A stretch of 64,000 nucleotides of DNA from Dyadobacter pollutisoli (GCF_026625565.1 NZ_CP112998.1:6484501-6548500); one strand, 5' to 3'; positions 17,666 through 26,797 are shown, numbered from the stretch's first letter. The notes: a model not told the origin generated them from the letters alone. Made by a program: numbers and translations.

Positions 17666-18769
17666 TCATGCGCATCCCGGCGGCAAACGCATTTCTTTGA
17701 TATTGTTTTCTCGAATGTTGTCCGCAAACTTTTTACTATAATAGTTTCTGATGAGCCGATTGCAAGGCTTCTCAACGAAACGGTTGACCAGATAGGCTAT
17801 CGAAATGCATATCGTGATACTTAGAGAGAGTGAGAAGTAAATGTTGATGCGAAAATCATCCGTGAATGTTGAAATTAGCCGGAGTCCGACATACTGGTGG
17901 ATGAGATACAGGCAGTAGGAAATTTTGCCCAAAAATAAGAGTGGCGGAAATTTTAAGAAACGAAGCTTGTCCAGGCAGAAAAGGGCAAAAATCAGGTGAA
18001 ACAAAGTGATCAGGAGATAGTGCAAATGGGCTGACACTATATATTGCGACCTGCCGCCTTTGTCGTGCAGATAGAATGAAGCAAATAGGCTACAAAGTAT
18101 CAGGGGAATATACCTTTGCCAATTCGGCTTGTTTTTCATGTTGTAAAACAATATTCCGGAATAGAATAGGGGAAAATGATTGACTAACTGGACTTTTTGG
18201 GTTACTGAGAGATAGCTATTGGGATAAAACAATGTAAATTCGTGAAAGGCAATCACAGCCCAAATCGTGAAGAAACCAATGTACTCAATGCGATTTATTC
18301 CTTTGAAAATATGAATAATCAATATCCAGAAATAGAAGGTAAGTTCGATCACAAGCGTCCAGTACGAGCCGTCCAGATCTTCCACACTAAAATAGGAAGG
18401 TACCATCGTCGCATTGGCAAGCACACTGAACGCGTTGATGTTCTCTGGTTCAAAGAGCAGGACAAAGGAAACAGTGATCAGTAAGCAAGACCAGAATGCC
18501 GGGTATAATCGGGCAAATCGCTTGACTACAAAGTCTTGCCAATTTTTAATTTTTGAAATTGAAAGAAATACGACAAATCCGCTGATCATAAAGAAAATAT
18601 CTACCCCTGTGACGCCGGAGTTGAATGCCCACCCAAGCTTTTGTTTGTTCGCGTTGATCGTAAAATGGAAAAGCATAACGCTGAACGCTGAGATACCTCT
18701 AAGTGCATCTAATTCATGAAGCCTGGCAGGTGCTTTTTTTTGAAAGTCGGTAGTTGTGTGTGTGTACAT
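17666..18769 (-). CDS. Acyltransferase 3 family membrane protein (OafA/YrhL-like)
   Basis: The 367-residue integral membrane protein has about ten hydrophobic helices. Near the N-terminus is the family hallmark ELDALRGISAFSVMLFHF (residues 19-36), with the R-G and the H of the catalytic helix. These enzymes O-acetylate or otherwise acylate cell-surface polysaccharides, lipids or antibiotics. It stands alone, with no glycan cluster around it, so the acceptor is unknown. It is divergent from the sigma factor gene at 19004. The intervening 234 bp showed no clear motif. Confidence 0.88.
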   Translation of the reverse strand: MYTHTTTDFQKKAPARLHELDALRGISAFSVMLFHFTINANKQKLGWAFNSGVTGVDIFFMISGFVVFLSISKIKNWQDFVVKRFARLYPAFWSCLLITVSFVLLFEPENINAFSVLANATMVPSYFSVEDLDGSYWTLVIELTFYFWILIIHIFKGINRIEYIGFFTIWAVIAFHEFTLFYPNSYLSVTQKVQLVNHFPLFYSGILFYNMKNKPNWQRYIPLILCSLFASFYLHDKGGRSQYIVSAHLHYLLITLFHLIFALFCLDKLRFLKFPPLLFLGKISYCLYLIHQYVGLRLISTFTDDFRINIYFSLSLSITICISIAYLVNRFVEKPCNRLIRNYYSKKFADNIRENNIKEMRLPPGCA

Positions 18770-19003
18770 TCAGGGCCGGTTGGACGGTTTGGATTAAATT
18801 GGATCCGCTGAATATAATATCAACTTTCCCTCCGACTCCGGAATAACTGGCCCACTTTTCCGCCGGTCAGATTTTGAGTTTTTTCGGTTTGCGCATTGCG
18901 TTATGAACAAAAAATCAGGAGATTATAAAATATTTTAAAATTCTTGTGTTTTCAAGCAACCCTGTTTTTAATTCAGTCGTATTAGGGTAAAAAAGCAAAT
19001 AGC

Positions 19004-19573
19004 ATGCCCGAGTATAACTCCGCCGTTCTTATTGAACTACTCGACGGCTGTTTACAGAGAAACCGCCGCAGTCAGGAGCTGTTGTATAAACAGTTTTACG
19101 GCTATGCTATGAGCATTTGTTTACGCTATACACGGAGCAGGGAAGAGGGAAAAGAGATTCTCAACGATGGATTTATGAAGGTTTTTACAAAACTGGAAAG
19201 TTTTGATTCAAGCCGTTCTTTTAAAACCTGGTTGGGAAGAATTATGATTAACACAGCGCTGGACCATTACAGACAGGAAGTTCGCAGAGACGTTTTTGAC
19301 GACGTGGAAGTAGCGGAACAGGTTTCTGTGGACGAAACCGTGATAGCCAAGCTTTCACATGATGAGCTGATGTCTTTGATTCAAAGACTTACACCCTCTT
19401 ACCGGATTGTTTTTAGTTTATCTGTGATTGACGGCTATACACACGAAGAAATTGCAGAACAGTTGAACATTTCAGTGGGGGCGTCAAAATCAAATTTGTC
19501 GCGTGCAAGGGAAAAATTGAGAGAGATGTTGTCCAAAATTAATATTGACAATTATGATAGAGTTACCAGATGA
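19004..19573 (+). CDS. ECF RNA polymerase sigma factor (RpoE-like)
   Basis: The 189-residue sigma factor has region 2 at about residues 22-90 (LLYKQFYGYAMSICLRYTRS, then FMKVFTKLESF and FKTWLGRIMINTALDHYR) and region 4 at about 125-180 (LTPSYRIVFSLSVIDGYTHE, EQLNISVGASKSNLSRAREK). It opens a five-gene operon and overlaps the next gene by 20 bp. The next product has the layout of a membrane-bound anti-sigma factor, so this sigma is probably held inactive by it and released on an envelope signal. Confidence 0.92.
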   Translation: MPEYNSAVLIELLDGCLQRNRRSQELLYKQFYGYAMSICLRYTRSREEGKEILNDGFMKVFTKLESFDSSRSFKTWLGRIMINTALDHYRQEVRRDVFDDVEVAEQVSVDETVIAKLSHDELMSLIQRLTPSYRIVFSLSVIDGYTHEEIAEQLNISVGASKSNLSRAREKLREMLSKINIDNYDRVTR

Positions 19574-21080
19574 CGAACTGGATAAACTCTTCAGAAAGTC
19601 ATCAGAAGAGTTTGATCCACAATTTGATCCGGAAGATTGGAATAACCTGAAAAAACGTCTGGATGAGACGGATGGAAGGACTCCGGCCGCGTGGTTCAGG
19701 AAGTGGTGGCCGTTGGGGCTACTGCTGCTAATGATCCCTGGCGGTATCGCATCCTATTATTTGCTGGGTAATGATGGTGAGAGTGAAGCGAAAAATAAGA
19801 TCGAAACGGTTTCCGGGCTGACTGAGCCGAAACTGGCGGATGTAGAAAAACATGGCCAGAAAATAGCAAGTCAGGATGAGGACATTCCTTCGGAGGCAGA
19901 AGAAAAAGTTTTACCGGAAAAAGGAACAGCTATTGCCAGCGAAGAGCAGCCGGTAAGCAGTGACATTATTGCAGAGGAAAGCAAGGTTTCAGATTTGAAA
20001 AATGCCACCTCGAATCTTGAAAAAGCAACTTTAACAGAGAAAGTAACGCGTAAAAGAATAATTGCAAAGGACAACCGTACTCCGGAATCCTCCTCAGAAT
20101 CAGATTTAAAGGCTGCTGTTAAAAAAAGCAGGACATTATTGCCCCGGAGCCTATCTAAGGCAGGCGGAGTGTACTTAGAGCCTAACCGCTCAAAGGTGGA
20201 AGGAGGCGACGGGGCTCTTTCACTCGAAGTAACTAATAAGGTTCGCAAAAATGACTCCAGCGGAACCAGTGCCTCCGAACTTGGGGCAAGGCAGGCTATT
20301 GGTTCCAATGGGGTTACCAATGTGGAGCAAAATGAAAGAACATTGATTTCCGCAGCGAACCTGAATAACAGGGCGTTGAAATTGGACAACACGATTCCAT
20401 ATCCGGCGATTATCGCACTGCCAGTCCGGGATGAAGCATTGAAAGACGCATATGCGGAGAAATCGAAAGAGGATGAGATTGTAGAATCTCCTAAATGGGC
20501 TGTAAGGCTTGGCTATTCCCCCGATTTGACTTCGGTTGGATTTAAAAACCTCGTTAAGCCCGGATCCGCTTTTTCGCTGTTGTTTGAATATGGCATCTCA
20601 AAAAAACTGTATCTCCAGACGGGAGTAGCCAGGAGTGTGAAAGACTATTATGCATTAGGCAGCGAATACGAACTGAGTTCATATGTCACTCAGATCAATA
20701 CACCCTATGGCGTAGATGGAACTTGCACGATGATAGAAGTGCCACTAGGATTTCGCTACGATTTTGTTCAAAAGGCCCATTCAAGGTGGTTCGCAGGTAC
20801 CGGATTTTCGTCTTACTATTTTCAAAAAGAAAAGTATGCATACCGATATAAGAAATATGTTTATGGCCAGAAACACGGATGGGAAGATAAGAATACCGGC
20901 TGGTCCCTTTTTAGTCATTTAAATGCTTCGGTCGGTTATGAACGAACGATTACCAGAAAACTTTCTATCCTTGCCGAGCCGTACATTCGAATTCCCTTGA
21001 AAGGTGTTGGCTACGGTAAAGTCAACCTCATTACTACCGGTATGTGGCTATCCCTGCGCTACACGCCTGCTTTTAGATAA
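19554..21080 (+). CDS. Single-pass anti-sigma-like protein with C-terminal outer-membrane-barrel-like domain
   Basis: The start at ATG 19554 gives 508 residues, beginning inside the sigma gene. The N-terminus (MIELPDDELDKLFRKSSEEF, then DPEDWNNLKKRLDE) is an acidic helical cytoplasmic stretch of the type seen in Bacteroidota anti-sigma proteins. One membrane helix follows (about 47-66, WPLGLLLLMIPGGIASYYLL), then a low-complexity Glu/Lys/Ser-rich periplasmic linker (about 70-300), and a C-terminal beta-rich domain (about 315-508: WAVRLGYSPDLTS, SLLFEYGISKKLYLQTGVA, LSLRYTPAFR) like an OMP beta-brl domain. An inner-membrane anchor and a barrel-like end in one chain is the odd point. Binding to the sigma factor is inferred from position. 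Confidence 0.78.
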   Translation: MIELPDDELDKLFRKSSEEFDPQFDPEDWNNLKKRLDETDGRTPAAWFRKWWPLGLLLLMIPGGIASYYLLGNDGESEAKNKIETVSGLTEPKLADVEKHGQKIASQDEDIPSEAEEKVLPEKGTAIASEEQPVSSDIIAEESKVSDLKNATSNLEKATLTEKVTRKRIIAKDNRTPESSSESDLKAAVKKSRTLLPRSLSKAGGVYLEPNRSKVEGGDGALSLEVTNKVRKNDSSGTSASELGARQAIGSNGVTNVEQNERTLISAANLNNRALKLDNTIPYPAIIALPVRDEALKDAYAEKSKEDEIVESPKWAVRLGYSPDLTSVGFKNLVKPGSAFSLLFEYGISKKLYLQTGVARSVKDYYALGSEYELSSYVTQINTPYGVDGTCTMIEVPLGFRYDFVQKAHSRWFAGTGFSSYYFQKEKYAYRYKKYVYGQKHGWEDKNTGWSLFSHLNASVGYERTITRKLSILAEPYIRIPLKGVGYGKVNLITTGMWLSLRYTPAFR

Positions 21081-21083
21081 TCC

Positions 21084-21139
21084 CGCAATGCGATTGCCGC
21101 AATGCGATTGCCGCAATCCGATTGGCGCAATCCGATTGC
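21084..21139. repeat. Tandem heptamer array (4 x 14 bp)
   Basis: Four perfect or near-perfect 14-bp units start at 21084, 21098, 21112 and 21126. Each is two complementary 7-bp words, for example CGCAATG then CGATTGC, so each unit is itself a small dyad (GCAAT..ATTGC). The array begins 3 bp after the stop of the anti-sigma-like gene and ends 41 bp before the Rieske gene, within one operon. Confidence 0.85.
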
Positions 21140-21180
21140 CGAATTATATCTGCTAATTTTTTTACCATTCATTGTTCACT

Positions 21181-21687
21181 ATGGAGACTACAACGCAAGA
21201 CAAAATGAAAAGAGGCCAGTTCCTGAGAAGCCTTGGGCTGAGCACCTCAACATTAATGGCATTTTACTGCCTCGGAACCACTATGACAGCCTGCGGCTCC
21301 AAAGACGACGATCCCGATCCAGTCGATCCGAACCCAAATCCGGGAGGAGGAACAGGCGTAACGGGCACTACCACGGGCGGCTCAATTAATTTTACTGTGG
21401 ACCTCACGATCAATTCTTCACTCAAAACAGCGGGAGAATATAAGATATTCGGAGACGTTCTGGTTGCATTTACTACGAATAGTACATATGTTGCCCTGAC
21501 CAAGATATGCACGCATGAGGGAAATCCGGTGCAATACAGAAAGTCCTCGAACGACATTATGTGTCCAACCCACGGCTCTGAATATTCGATTACAGGAACT
21601 GTGACTCAGGGCCCGGCCCCGGCACCCCTTAAAACTTATACCGTAACCCTTTCCGCCGACGGAAAAACATTGACAGTGAAGGCCTAG
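21181..21687 (+). CDS. Rieske [2Fe-2S] lipoprotein
   Basis: From ATG 21181 the product has 168 residues. The N-terminus KMKRGQFLRSLGL resembles a twin-arginine signal (K-R-x-x-F-L), and TMTAC (C38) is a lipobox-like site, so export as a folded cofactor-bearing lipoprotein is likely. After a Pro/Gly/Asp-rich linker comes the Rieske domain with ligands C110-T-H112 and C128-P-T-H131. Rieske proteins carry electrons at relatively high potential. Neighbouring DUF5777 and YceI genes follow at 12 bp and then 6 bp, indicating one transcript. The redox partner is not visible here. Confidence 0.9.
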   Translation: METTTQDKMKRGQFLRSLGLSTSTLMAFYCLGTTMTACGSKDDDPDPVDPNPNPGGGTGVTGTTTGGSINFTVDLTINSSLKTAGEYKIFGDVLVAFTTNSTYVALTKICTHEGNPVQYRKSSNDIMCPTHGSEYSITGTVTQGPAPAPLKTYTVTLSADGKTLTVKA

Positions 21688-21699
21688 TCACCTATTATT

Positions 21700-22596
21700 A
21701 TGAAAATTCTCCGCCTCGTAATGATGTTGATTTGTTCAACTTCAACCATACTCTATGCCCAGGATGATTTGCTGGGCGAGCTTTCCAAGCAGGATAGCGC
21801 TCAAACGATCCCGGTGACGGCCACGTTCAAATCCACCAGGGTGGTCAATGGGCAGTCGGTTGAAACGATGAAGAAAAAGCATCTTGATTTCCGAATATCT
21901 CACCGTTTTGGAAAGCTTAATTCAGGAGCTTATCAGTTCTTCGGCCTCGACCAGGCTTCCATGCGTATGGGATTTGAATACGGGCTCACCGACGATCTGA
22001 TGATCGGCGTGGGACGAAGTACATCTCAGAAAGTCTATGACTTTTTTGGTAAATATAAATTGCTGAAACAAAGCAGCGGCGCCAGGAACATACCTGTTTC
22101 GGTCACGCTGTTTGGAGGAATGGGTATCACGACGGTGAATAAAGAGCTGGAATTTCAGGACAAACTTTATTATACGGCCCAAGTCCTGATCGCACGGAAA
22201 TTTGGCGAAAGGCTTTCCCTGCAATTGTCGCCAACCTACTTGCACCGCAATCACCCGGATGTGACCGGCGATGAAAAAGTGTTGCTGGCGGTAGGCATAG
22301 GAGGCAGGTTTAAGCTTTCAAAACGTGTTTCCCTCAACGGAGAGTACTTTTATACTGCCCGGGAGAAAAACACTGTGAATGCTCCCTACTACGATTCAAT
22401 GTCTTTTGGAGTGGATATAGAGACCGGCGGCCACGTTTTTCAGCTTCATTTTACCAATTCCCTCGGGATGATCGAAAAACAGTTTATTGGCGAAACAGCC
22501 GGTACCTGGGGCAAAGGGGATATCCACTACGGGTTTAATATTTCCCGGACTTTCAGTTTTGACAAAAAGAATAAAAAGAAGCCAACTCACGAATAA
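21700..22596 (+). CDS. DUF5777 beta-barrel outer membrane protein
   Basis: The 298-residue protein has a signal peptide (MKILRLVMMLICSTSTILYA, cut before QDD) and alternating-hydrophobicity strands through its length, for example HLDFRISHRFG, ASMRMGFEYGLTDDLMIGVG and the family-typical GGHVFQLHFTNSLGM near residues 246-260. DUF5777 proteins are predicted outer-membrane barrels of unknown function. It is 12 bp after the Rieske gene and 6 bp before yceI, so the three probably work together in the envelope. Confidence 0.85.
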   Translation: MKILRLVMMLICSTSTILYAQDDLLGELSKQDSAQTIPVTATFKSTRVVNGQSVETMKKKHLDFRISHRFGKLNSGAYQFFGLDQASMRMGFEYGLTDDLMIGVGRSTSQKVYDFFGKYKLLKQSSGARNIPVSVTLFGGMGITTVNKELEFQDKLYYTAQVLIARKFGERLSLQLSPTYLHRNHPDVTGDEKVLLAVGIGGRFKLSKRVSLNGEYFYTAREKNTVNAPYYDSMSFGVDIETGGHVFQLHFTNSLGMIEKQFIGETAGTWGKGDIHYGFNISRTFSFDKKNKKKPTHE

Positions 22597-22602
22597 CATA
22601 CT

Positions 22603-23172
22603 ATGAAAACGTATTTCTTTCGCATGGTTTTCGCAACCCTGCTAGGTATCACTTTGCATTCAGTTCAGGTTTCGGCGCAGGGAGGCATGTTCGCAACTAC
22701 CGCAGGGAGTACCCGTTTCTCGGCATCGACGCCTTTGGAAAATATCGAGGCAGAGAATAAAAAGTCGCAGGCCATACTGAACACCGCGAACAATGAGATT
22801 GCGATCAGGATGAACATGCGTGATTTTGTATTTCCCAATAAGCTGATGCAGGAGCATTTCAATGAAAACTACATTGAATCGGTGAAATATCCGACGGCAA
22901 CATTCAGCGGGAAGGTCGATAAGGCACCGGATTATACCAAAGACGGGCAATATGATCTCTCCGCGACCGGCAAATTCACCGTTCATGGCGTGACGAAAGA
23001 AAGGACGATCAATGGTAAAATGAAGATCGAAGGAGGTAAGATCTCCATTACTTCTGACTTCAATGTGGCGCTGGTTGACCACAATATCGAAGTTCCCAGT
23101 GTTGTTTTTGTGAAAATTGCACAGGTGATCAGCGTGAAAGCGAATTACGTGCTGACTCCCTATAAAAAGTAA
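22603..23172 (+). CDS. YceI-family periplasmic protein
   Basis: The 189-residue protein has a signal peptide (cleavage near VSAQGG) and the YceI lipocalin-like barrel: STRFSASTPLENIEAENKKS, MRDFVFPNKLMQEHFNENYI, YPTATFSGKV, GKFTVHGVTKER. YceI proteins bind long polyisoprenoid chains such as quinone tails in the periplasm. With a Rieske protein and an outer membrane barrel in the same operon, a role in handling a hydrophobic redox compound is an attractive inference but unproven. A double hairpin follows. Confidence 0.92.
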   Translation: MKTYFFRMVFATLLGITLHSVQVSAQGGMFATTAGSTRFSASTPLENIEAENKKSQAILNTANNEIAIRMNMRDFVFPNKLMQEHFNENYIESVKYPTATFSGKVDKAPDYTKDGQYDLSATGKFTVHGVTKERTINGKMKIEGGKISITSDFNVALVDHNIEVPSVVFVKIAQVISVKANYVLTPYKK

Positions 23173-23185
23173 AGCGAAAGGAACG

Positions 23186-23234
23186 AGACTTATCAAGTCT
23201 AGGCGACCCCGTCTCCAAGACTTGGCAAGTCTTT
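23186..23234. terminator. Double hairpin between convergent yceI and beta-galactosidase genes
   Basis: Two related small stems: AGACTT/AAGTCT (23186-23191 with 23195-23200), and AAGACTT/AAGTCTT (23218-23224 with 23228-23234). The second is followed on the plus strand by a T run, as in an intrinsic terminator. The two hairpins share the word AGACTT. Confidence 0.65.
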
Positions 23235-23237
23235 TTA

Positions 23238-26200
23238 TTATCTCCGGCGGCGCCTGCGAGAAGACTTCTTCTTAACCACTTTTTTACGAACAGGAGCCTT
23301 TCTGACAGTTGTTTTCCTAACAGGCGCTTTCACTTCCTCCTCTTCGGCAAGCTCCTCTTCGGTAACCGCAGTCGCATCATTGTCCGCGCTTACCGTTTCA
23401 CCGGAGGAAGTTTTGCTGGTGTAAGGAAGCTTCGTCCCGGCCAGCTGATCAATATTGCTGGTACTTTCAATGGCCCTCAATCTGAATGCGTAAGAGTATG
23501 TTTTGGCGGGTAACAAGTAAGCCTCATGTACACGCGGTGACCAGCTGTCGTCTCCGCCAAGCCCCATTTGTGCCATGTCAATGTTCACGGTTGTGGCGGT
23601 GCCCCGGCTAAGCGTTGCGCCGCGTTTTTTGGCAGCAAGCAAATCCTTATCCGTATAGTCATGAACGTTGAAGTTGAATACCGAGTCACTGATCGCCATT
23701 AATCCAAGCCCCTCCTGATTGGTGACGGTTGCCCAGCGGACATTGGTCTTGTTGCCGTTTTCCTGTGGTGTAATGTACGGGAAATGCTGATCTGCCACCG
23801 AGCCTAGGTACAGGCCTATTCTTCCGCTGGTTTTCCGGTCAGCGTAGGTCTCGTGCGGACCATTGCCGTACCATTGTGTTTTGTTGAAAGTAGCAGGCAT
23901 TTGAAACTGCATGCCGGCTTTGGCAAGTACCGGCCATTCACCAGTCGGTGTAAGGCTATTTTTTACGTAAATGTCGCCGGAGGCGTAAACCATATACTCC
24001 GAAACGACTTCCAGTTGTCCTTTCAGGCTCTTCAATGTCTGGTTAAGAGTAACTCTGTAAATCTGGGCAGTCAGTCTTTGTGTTTTAATATCGGACGAAG
24101 CTATTTCCAATGTGTCCAGACCCGCTTCACGCCAGCGCGTTGCGTAACTTTTGGCTCCGCCGCCTTCATCGTTATCAGTAGGTACCCGCCAGAAATTAGG
24201 GAAAGGGCCTTTTTCAAGCATTTCCTCCTTCTTATTTTTGAAAGAGATCATTCTTCCGGCACTTTTGTCAAACGTTACAGAAAAATCCTGCCCGCTGATC
24301 TGAACTTTTCCCGAACTAATCTGAGCAACCCGGAGCGGTTTTTCGCTGTATAGGCTCAGGTTAGGCAGCGGTGTAGAAGGTTTAACAACTGGTATCTGGT
24401 GCCAGGCGACTTCATGCCCTTTTGGCGCCCAGAGATTAGCGTCTTTTAATCTTAAACTCAGATTAAGAAAATACTCACCGTGTGGTTTGCCATTGGCTGG
24501 CAGTTCGTAAGGAATGGTGATCTGCTGTTTTTGTTTTGCCGGAATGTTAAGATTTGCAATGGTACCTCCTTTGCCCACCGCCTTGCCGTTTTCCTGCAAT
24601 GTCCACACCAGCTCGTAACCCTGTAAAGTCTGAAAGTCGAAGGTATTATGAATGGTGATCTGTTTCTGGCCGGGCTTTAATGTGTCAGCAGCCTCGAATT
24701 TTACATATTGATACACCTTTTTAACTTCATTCAGCTCGGGTTGAGGAGTACGGTCGGGATTTACCAGTCCGTCACCTGCATTGGCGCCGTCGATGTAATT
24801 GAAATAATCCCAATAAGTGCTGCCGTCTGCTTTTTTCAATTTCAACCCCTGATCCACCCAGTCCCAGATGAAGCCGCCCTGCATAGTCGGGTACTTTTCG
24901 ATTATGTCCCAGTATTCTTTCAGATTACCGATGCTATTACCCATCCCATGCGCATATTCGCACACGATCAATGGCCGCGTTTTATCTTTTTTCACTAACT
25001 CGATCATATCCTGTGTGGAAGGATACATGACCGAAATAATGTCGAAACTGCTCAATGTAGTGGGTTTGTAATCCTTTCTACCTTCGTAGTGAATAGGTCG
25101 GGTAGGGTCGGCGAGACGGATAAAATCACCCATATCAGCAAAATTCTGCCCCATTCCCGATTCATTCCCCAAAGACCAGATAATCACCGAAGGATGGTTT
25201 TTATCCCGCTCCACCATTGCATTTCCACGTGTGAGAAACGCCGACCGCCATTGCGGATTGTCGGCCAGGATCACGTTGCGGCTCCATAGTTCGTGACTTT
25301 CAATGTTGGCTTCATCGATTACGTAAAGGCCGTACTGGTCACAGAGATCGTACCATTCCGAGGTGTTGGGATAATGTGACGTCCGTACGGCGTTAATGTT
25401 ATTTTGCTTCATCAATGTAATGTCCCGGATCATGGATTCGCGGCTGATCACCCTGCCCGTTTCCGGGTCGAATTCGTGGCGGTTTACGCCTTTAATGGTA
25501 ATCGCTTTTCCATTAACGAGCAGCTGCCCGCCCTTGACCCTCACATCCCTGAACCCTACGCGCTGGCTCGCTGCTTCGATCACCTTACCATCTGAATTCA
25601 TAAGCTGGATCGAGAGGGTATACAGGTTTGGTATCTCCGCACTCCATTTGGCTGGATTGGAAACCGGTATTTCTACCCGCACAGATCCCTCCCTGGATGG
25701 TTCCAAAGTTCCCAGCATCTGACTTACCGGAGTTGCTACAACTGATTTATTAGCGTCATAAAGTGTAAATAAGACCTGGTGTGCATGAATGGCTTCGGCT
25801 CCGTAATTTTTCACAAAAGCACTTAATTTCAATGTTGCGTGCTCATGATTTGCATCCAGGATGGTCCTTACCGAATAGTCTGTCAATATTACTTTCGGCC
25901 GGACAAGCAGGTTAACATCCCTGAAAATGCCCGATAACCGCCAGTAATCCTGGTCTTCGAGGTAGCTTCCGTCCGACCAGTTGATCACTTCCACTGCCAG
26001 CTGATTAATCCCAGGCTTAATATCCGCAGTTACATCAAACTCAAACGGGGTCATTCCGTCCTCGTGGTAGCCGATCGCCTCACCATTGAGCCACACATAA
26101 CAGGCAGACTGAACTCCTCCAAACTGTAAAAAGATCTGCTTTTCCTTTGCGTCTTCACCAACTGTAAACGAAGTTCTGTACATCCCTACCGAGTTGGTAT

Positions 26201-26657
26201 CGGCGGTAATGCGGGGAGGATTGGCTTTAAATGGATGTTTGATGTTGGTAAATATCGGACGGTCGTAATTACGGCCTTCCCTGGCACCAAAGACCTGCCA
26301 GTTGGACGGTACCGGAATAGTTTCCCAGTTGGCATCCGAAACCTTGGGATCGTAGAAATTAAGCTGTGCTTTGGAAGGATGCGATGCCCATTTGAATTTC
26401 CATGTACCATTCAATGAGCGTACATATGGGGTCTTTTTATCCATGAGCAGCGCCGCTTTTTCACTGGGGTATGGAGTGAAATCAGCTCGCGGTTTTTCCG
26501 TATTGATACTGATCGCCTGCGGGTCCTGCCACTCCGGAATAGCCTGAGCATGACCTTTGAAAGGAAGATAAGCAAGTAAGAAACTCAGTAAAATAGACCC
26601 ATAACGAATGGAAAGGTGCATATAACTTCTTGATAACAGATATTTAGCGATCGACAT
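23238..26657 (-). CDS. Beta-galactosidase, glycoside hydrolase family 2, secreted, with basic C-terminal tail
   Basis: The 1139-residue enzyme has a signal peptide (cut near GHAQA, residue 39), a sugar-binding domain, an immunoglobulin-like domain and the GH2 TIM barrel with acid/base E499 in WSLGNESGMG and nucleophile E567 in VCEYAHGMGNS. The LacZ-type domain 4 and small domain follow to about residue 1063. This order matches LacZ-type enzymes that hydrolyse terminal beta-galactosides. The last 76 residues are unusual: a Ser/Thr/Asp stretch, an acidic run (EEELAEEEE), then KAPVRK-type repeats ending in six arginines. ATG 26621 is a possible alternative start that shortens the signal peptide. 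No SusCD pair is near. Confidence 0.93.
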   Translation of the reverse strand: MSIAKYLLSRSYMHLSIRYGSILLSFLLAYLPFKGHAQAIPEWQDPQAISINTEKPRADFTPYPSEKAALLMDKKTPYVRSLNGTWKFKWASHPSKAQLNFYDPKVSDANWETIPVPSNWQVFGAREGRNYDRPIFTNIKHPFKANPPRITADTNSVGMYRTSFTVGEDAKEKQIFLQFGGVQSACYVWLNGEAIGYHEDGMTPFEFDVTADIKPGINQLAVEVINWSDGSYLEDQDYWRLSGIFRDVNLLVRPKVILTDYSVRTILDANHEHATLKLSAFVKNYGAEAIHAHQVLFTLYDANKSVVATPVSQMLGTLEPSREGSVRVEIPVSNPAKWSAEIPNLYTLSIQLMNSDGKVIEAASQRVGFRDVRVKGGQLLVNGKAITIKGVNRHEFDPETGRVISRESMIRDITLMKQNNINAVRTSHYPNTSEWYDLCDQYGLYVIDEANIESHELWSRNVILADNPQWRSAFLTRGNAMVERDKNHPSVIIWSLGNESGMGQNFADMGDFIRLADPTRPIHYEGRKDYKPTTLSSFDIISVMYPSTQDMIELVKKDKTRPLIVCEYAHGMGNSIGNLKEYWDIIEKYPTMQGGFIWDWVDQGLKLKKADGSTYWDYFNYIDGANAGDGLVNPDRTPQPELNEVKKVYQYVKFEAADTLKPGQKQITIHNTFDFQTLQGYELVWTLQENGKAVGKGGTIANLNIPAKQKQQITIPYELPANGKPHGEYFLNLSLRLKDANLWAPKGHEVAWHQIPVVKPSTPLPNLSLYSEKPLRVAQISSGKVQISGQDFSVTFDKSAGRMISFKNKKEEMLEKGPFPNFWRVPTDNDEGGGAKSYATRWREAGLDTLEIASSDIKTQRLTAQIYRVTLNQTLKSLKGQLEVVSEYMVYASGDIYVKNSLTPTGEWPVLAKAGMQFQMPATFNKTQWYGNGPHETYADRKTSGRIGLYLGSVADQHFPYITPQENGNKTNVRWATVTNQEGLGLMAISDSVFNFNVHDYTDKDLLAAKKRGATLSRGTATTVNIDMAQMGLGGDDSWSPRVHEAYLLPAKTYSYAFRLRAIESTSNIDQLAGTKLPYTSKTSSGETVSADNDATAVTEEELAEEEEVKAPVRKTTVRKAPVRKKVVKKKSSRRRRRR

Positions 26658-26797
26658 GAATTAGCAGGTCTTATCTGCGGCTTCATTTTTTTGTTAAAAT
26701 TATGGATAATCAAAAAGAAACAGATGTAAATCAATATCATCATGAAGTTTTATTTGAATAATGCCTTTATTTTGCTTGCGGATGTAAATTCTTCATT

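Noticed and set aside
19871..20392. A 173-codon frame antisense to the anti-sigma-like gene
   Set aside because: It is opposite a low-complexity Glu/Lys/Ser linker, whose codons give long open antisense frames by composition; no domain or start context supports it.
21084..21139. CRISPR array
   Set aside because: The units are contiguous 14-bp repeats with no spacers and no cas genes nearby.
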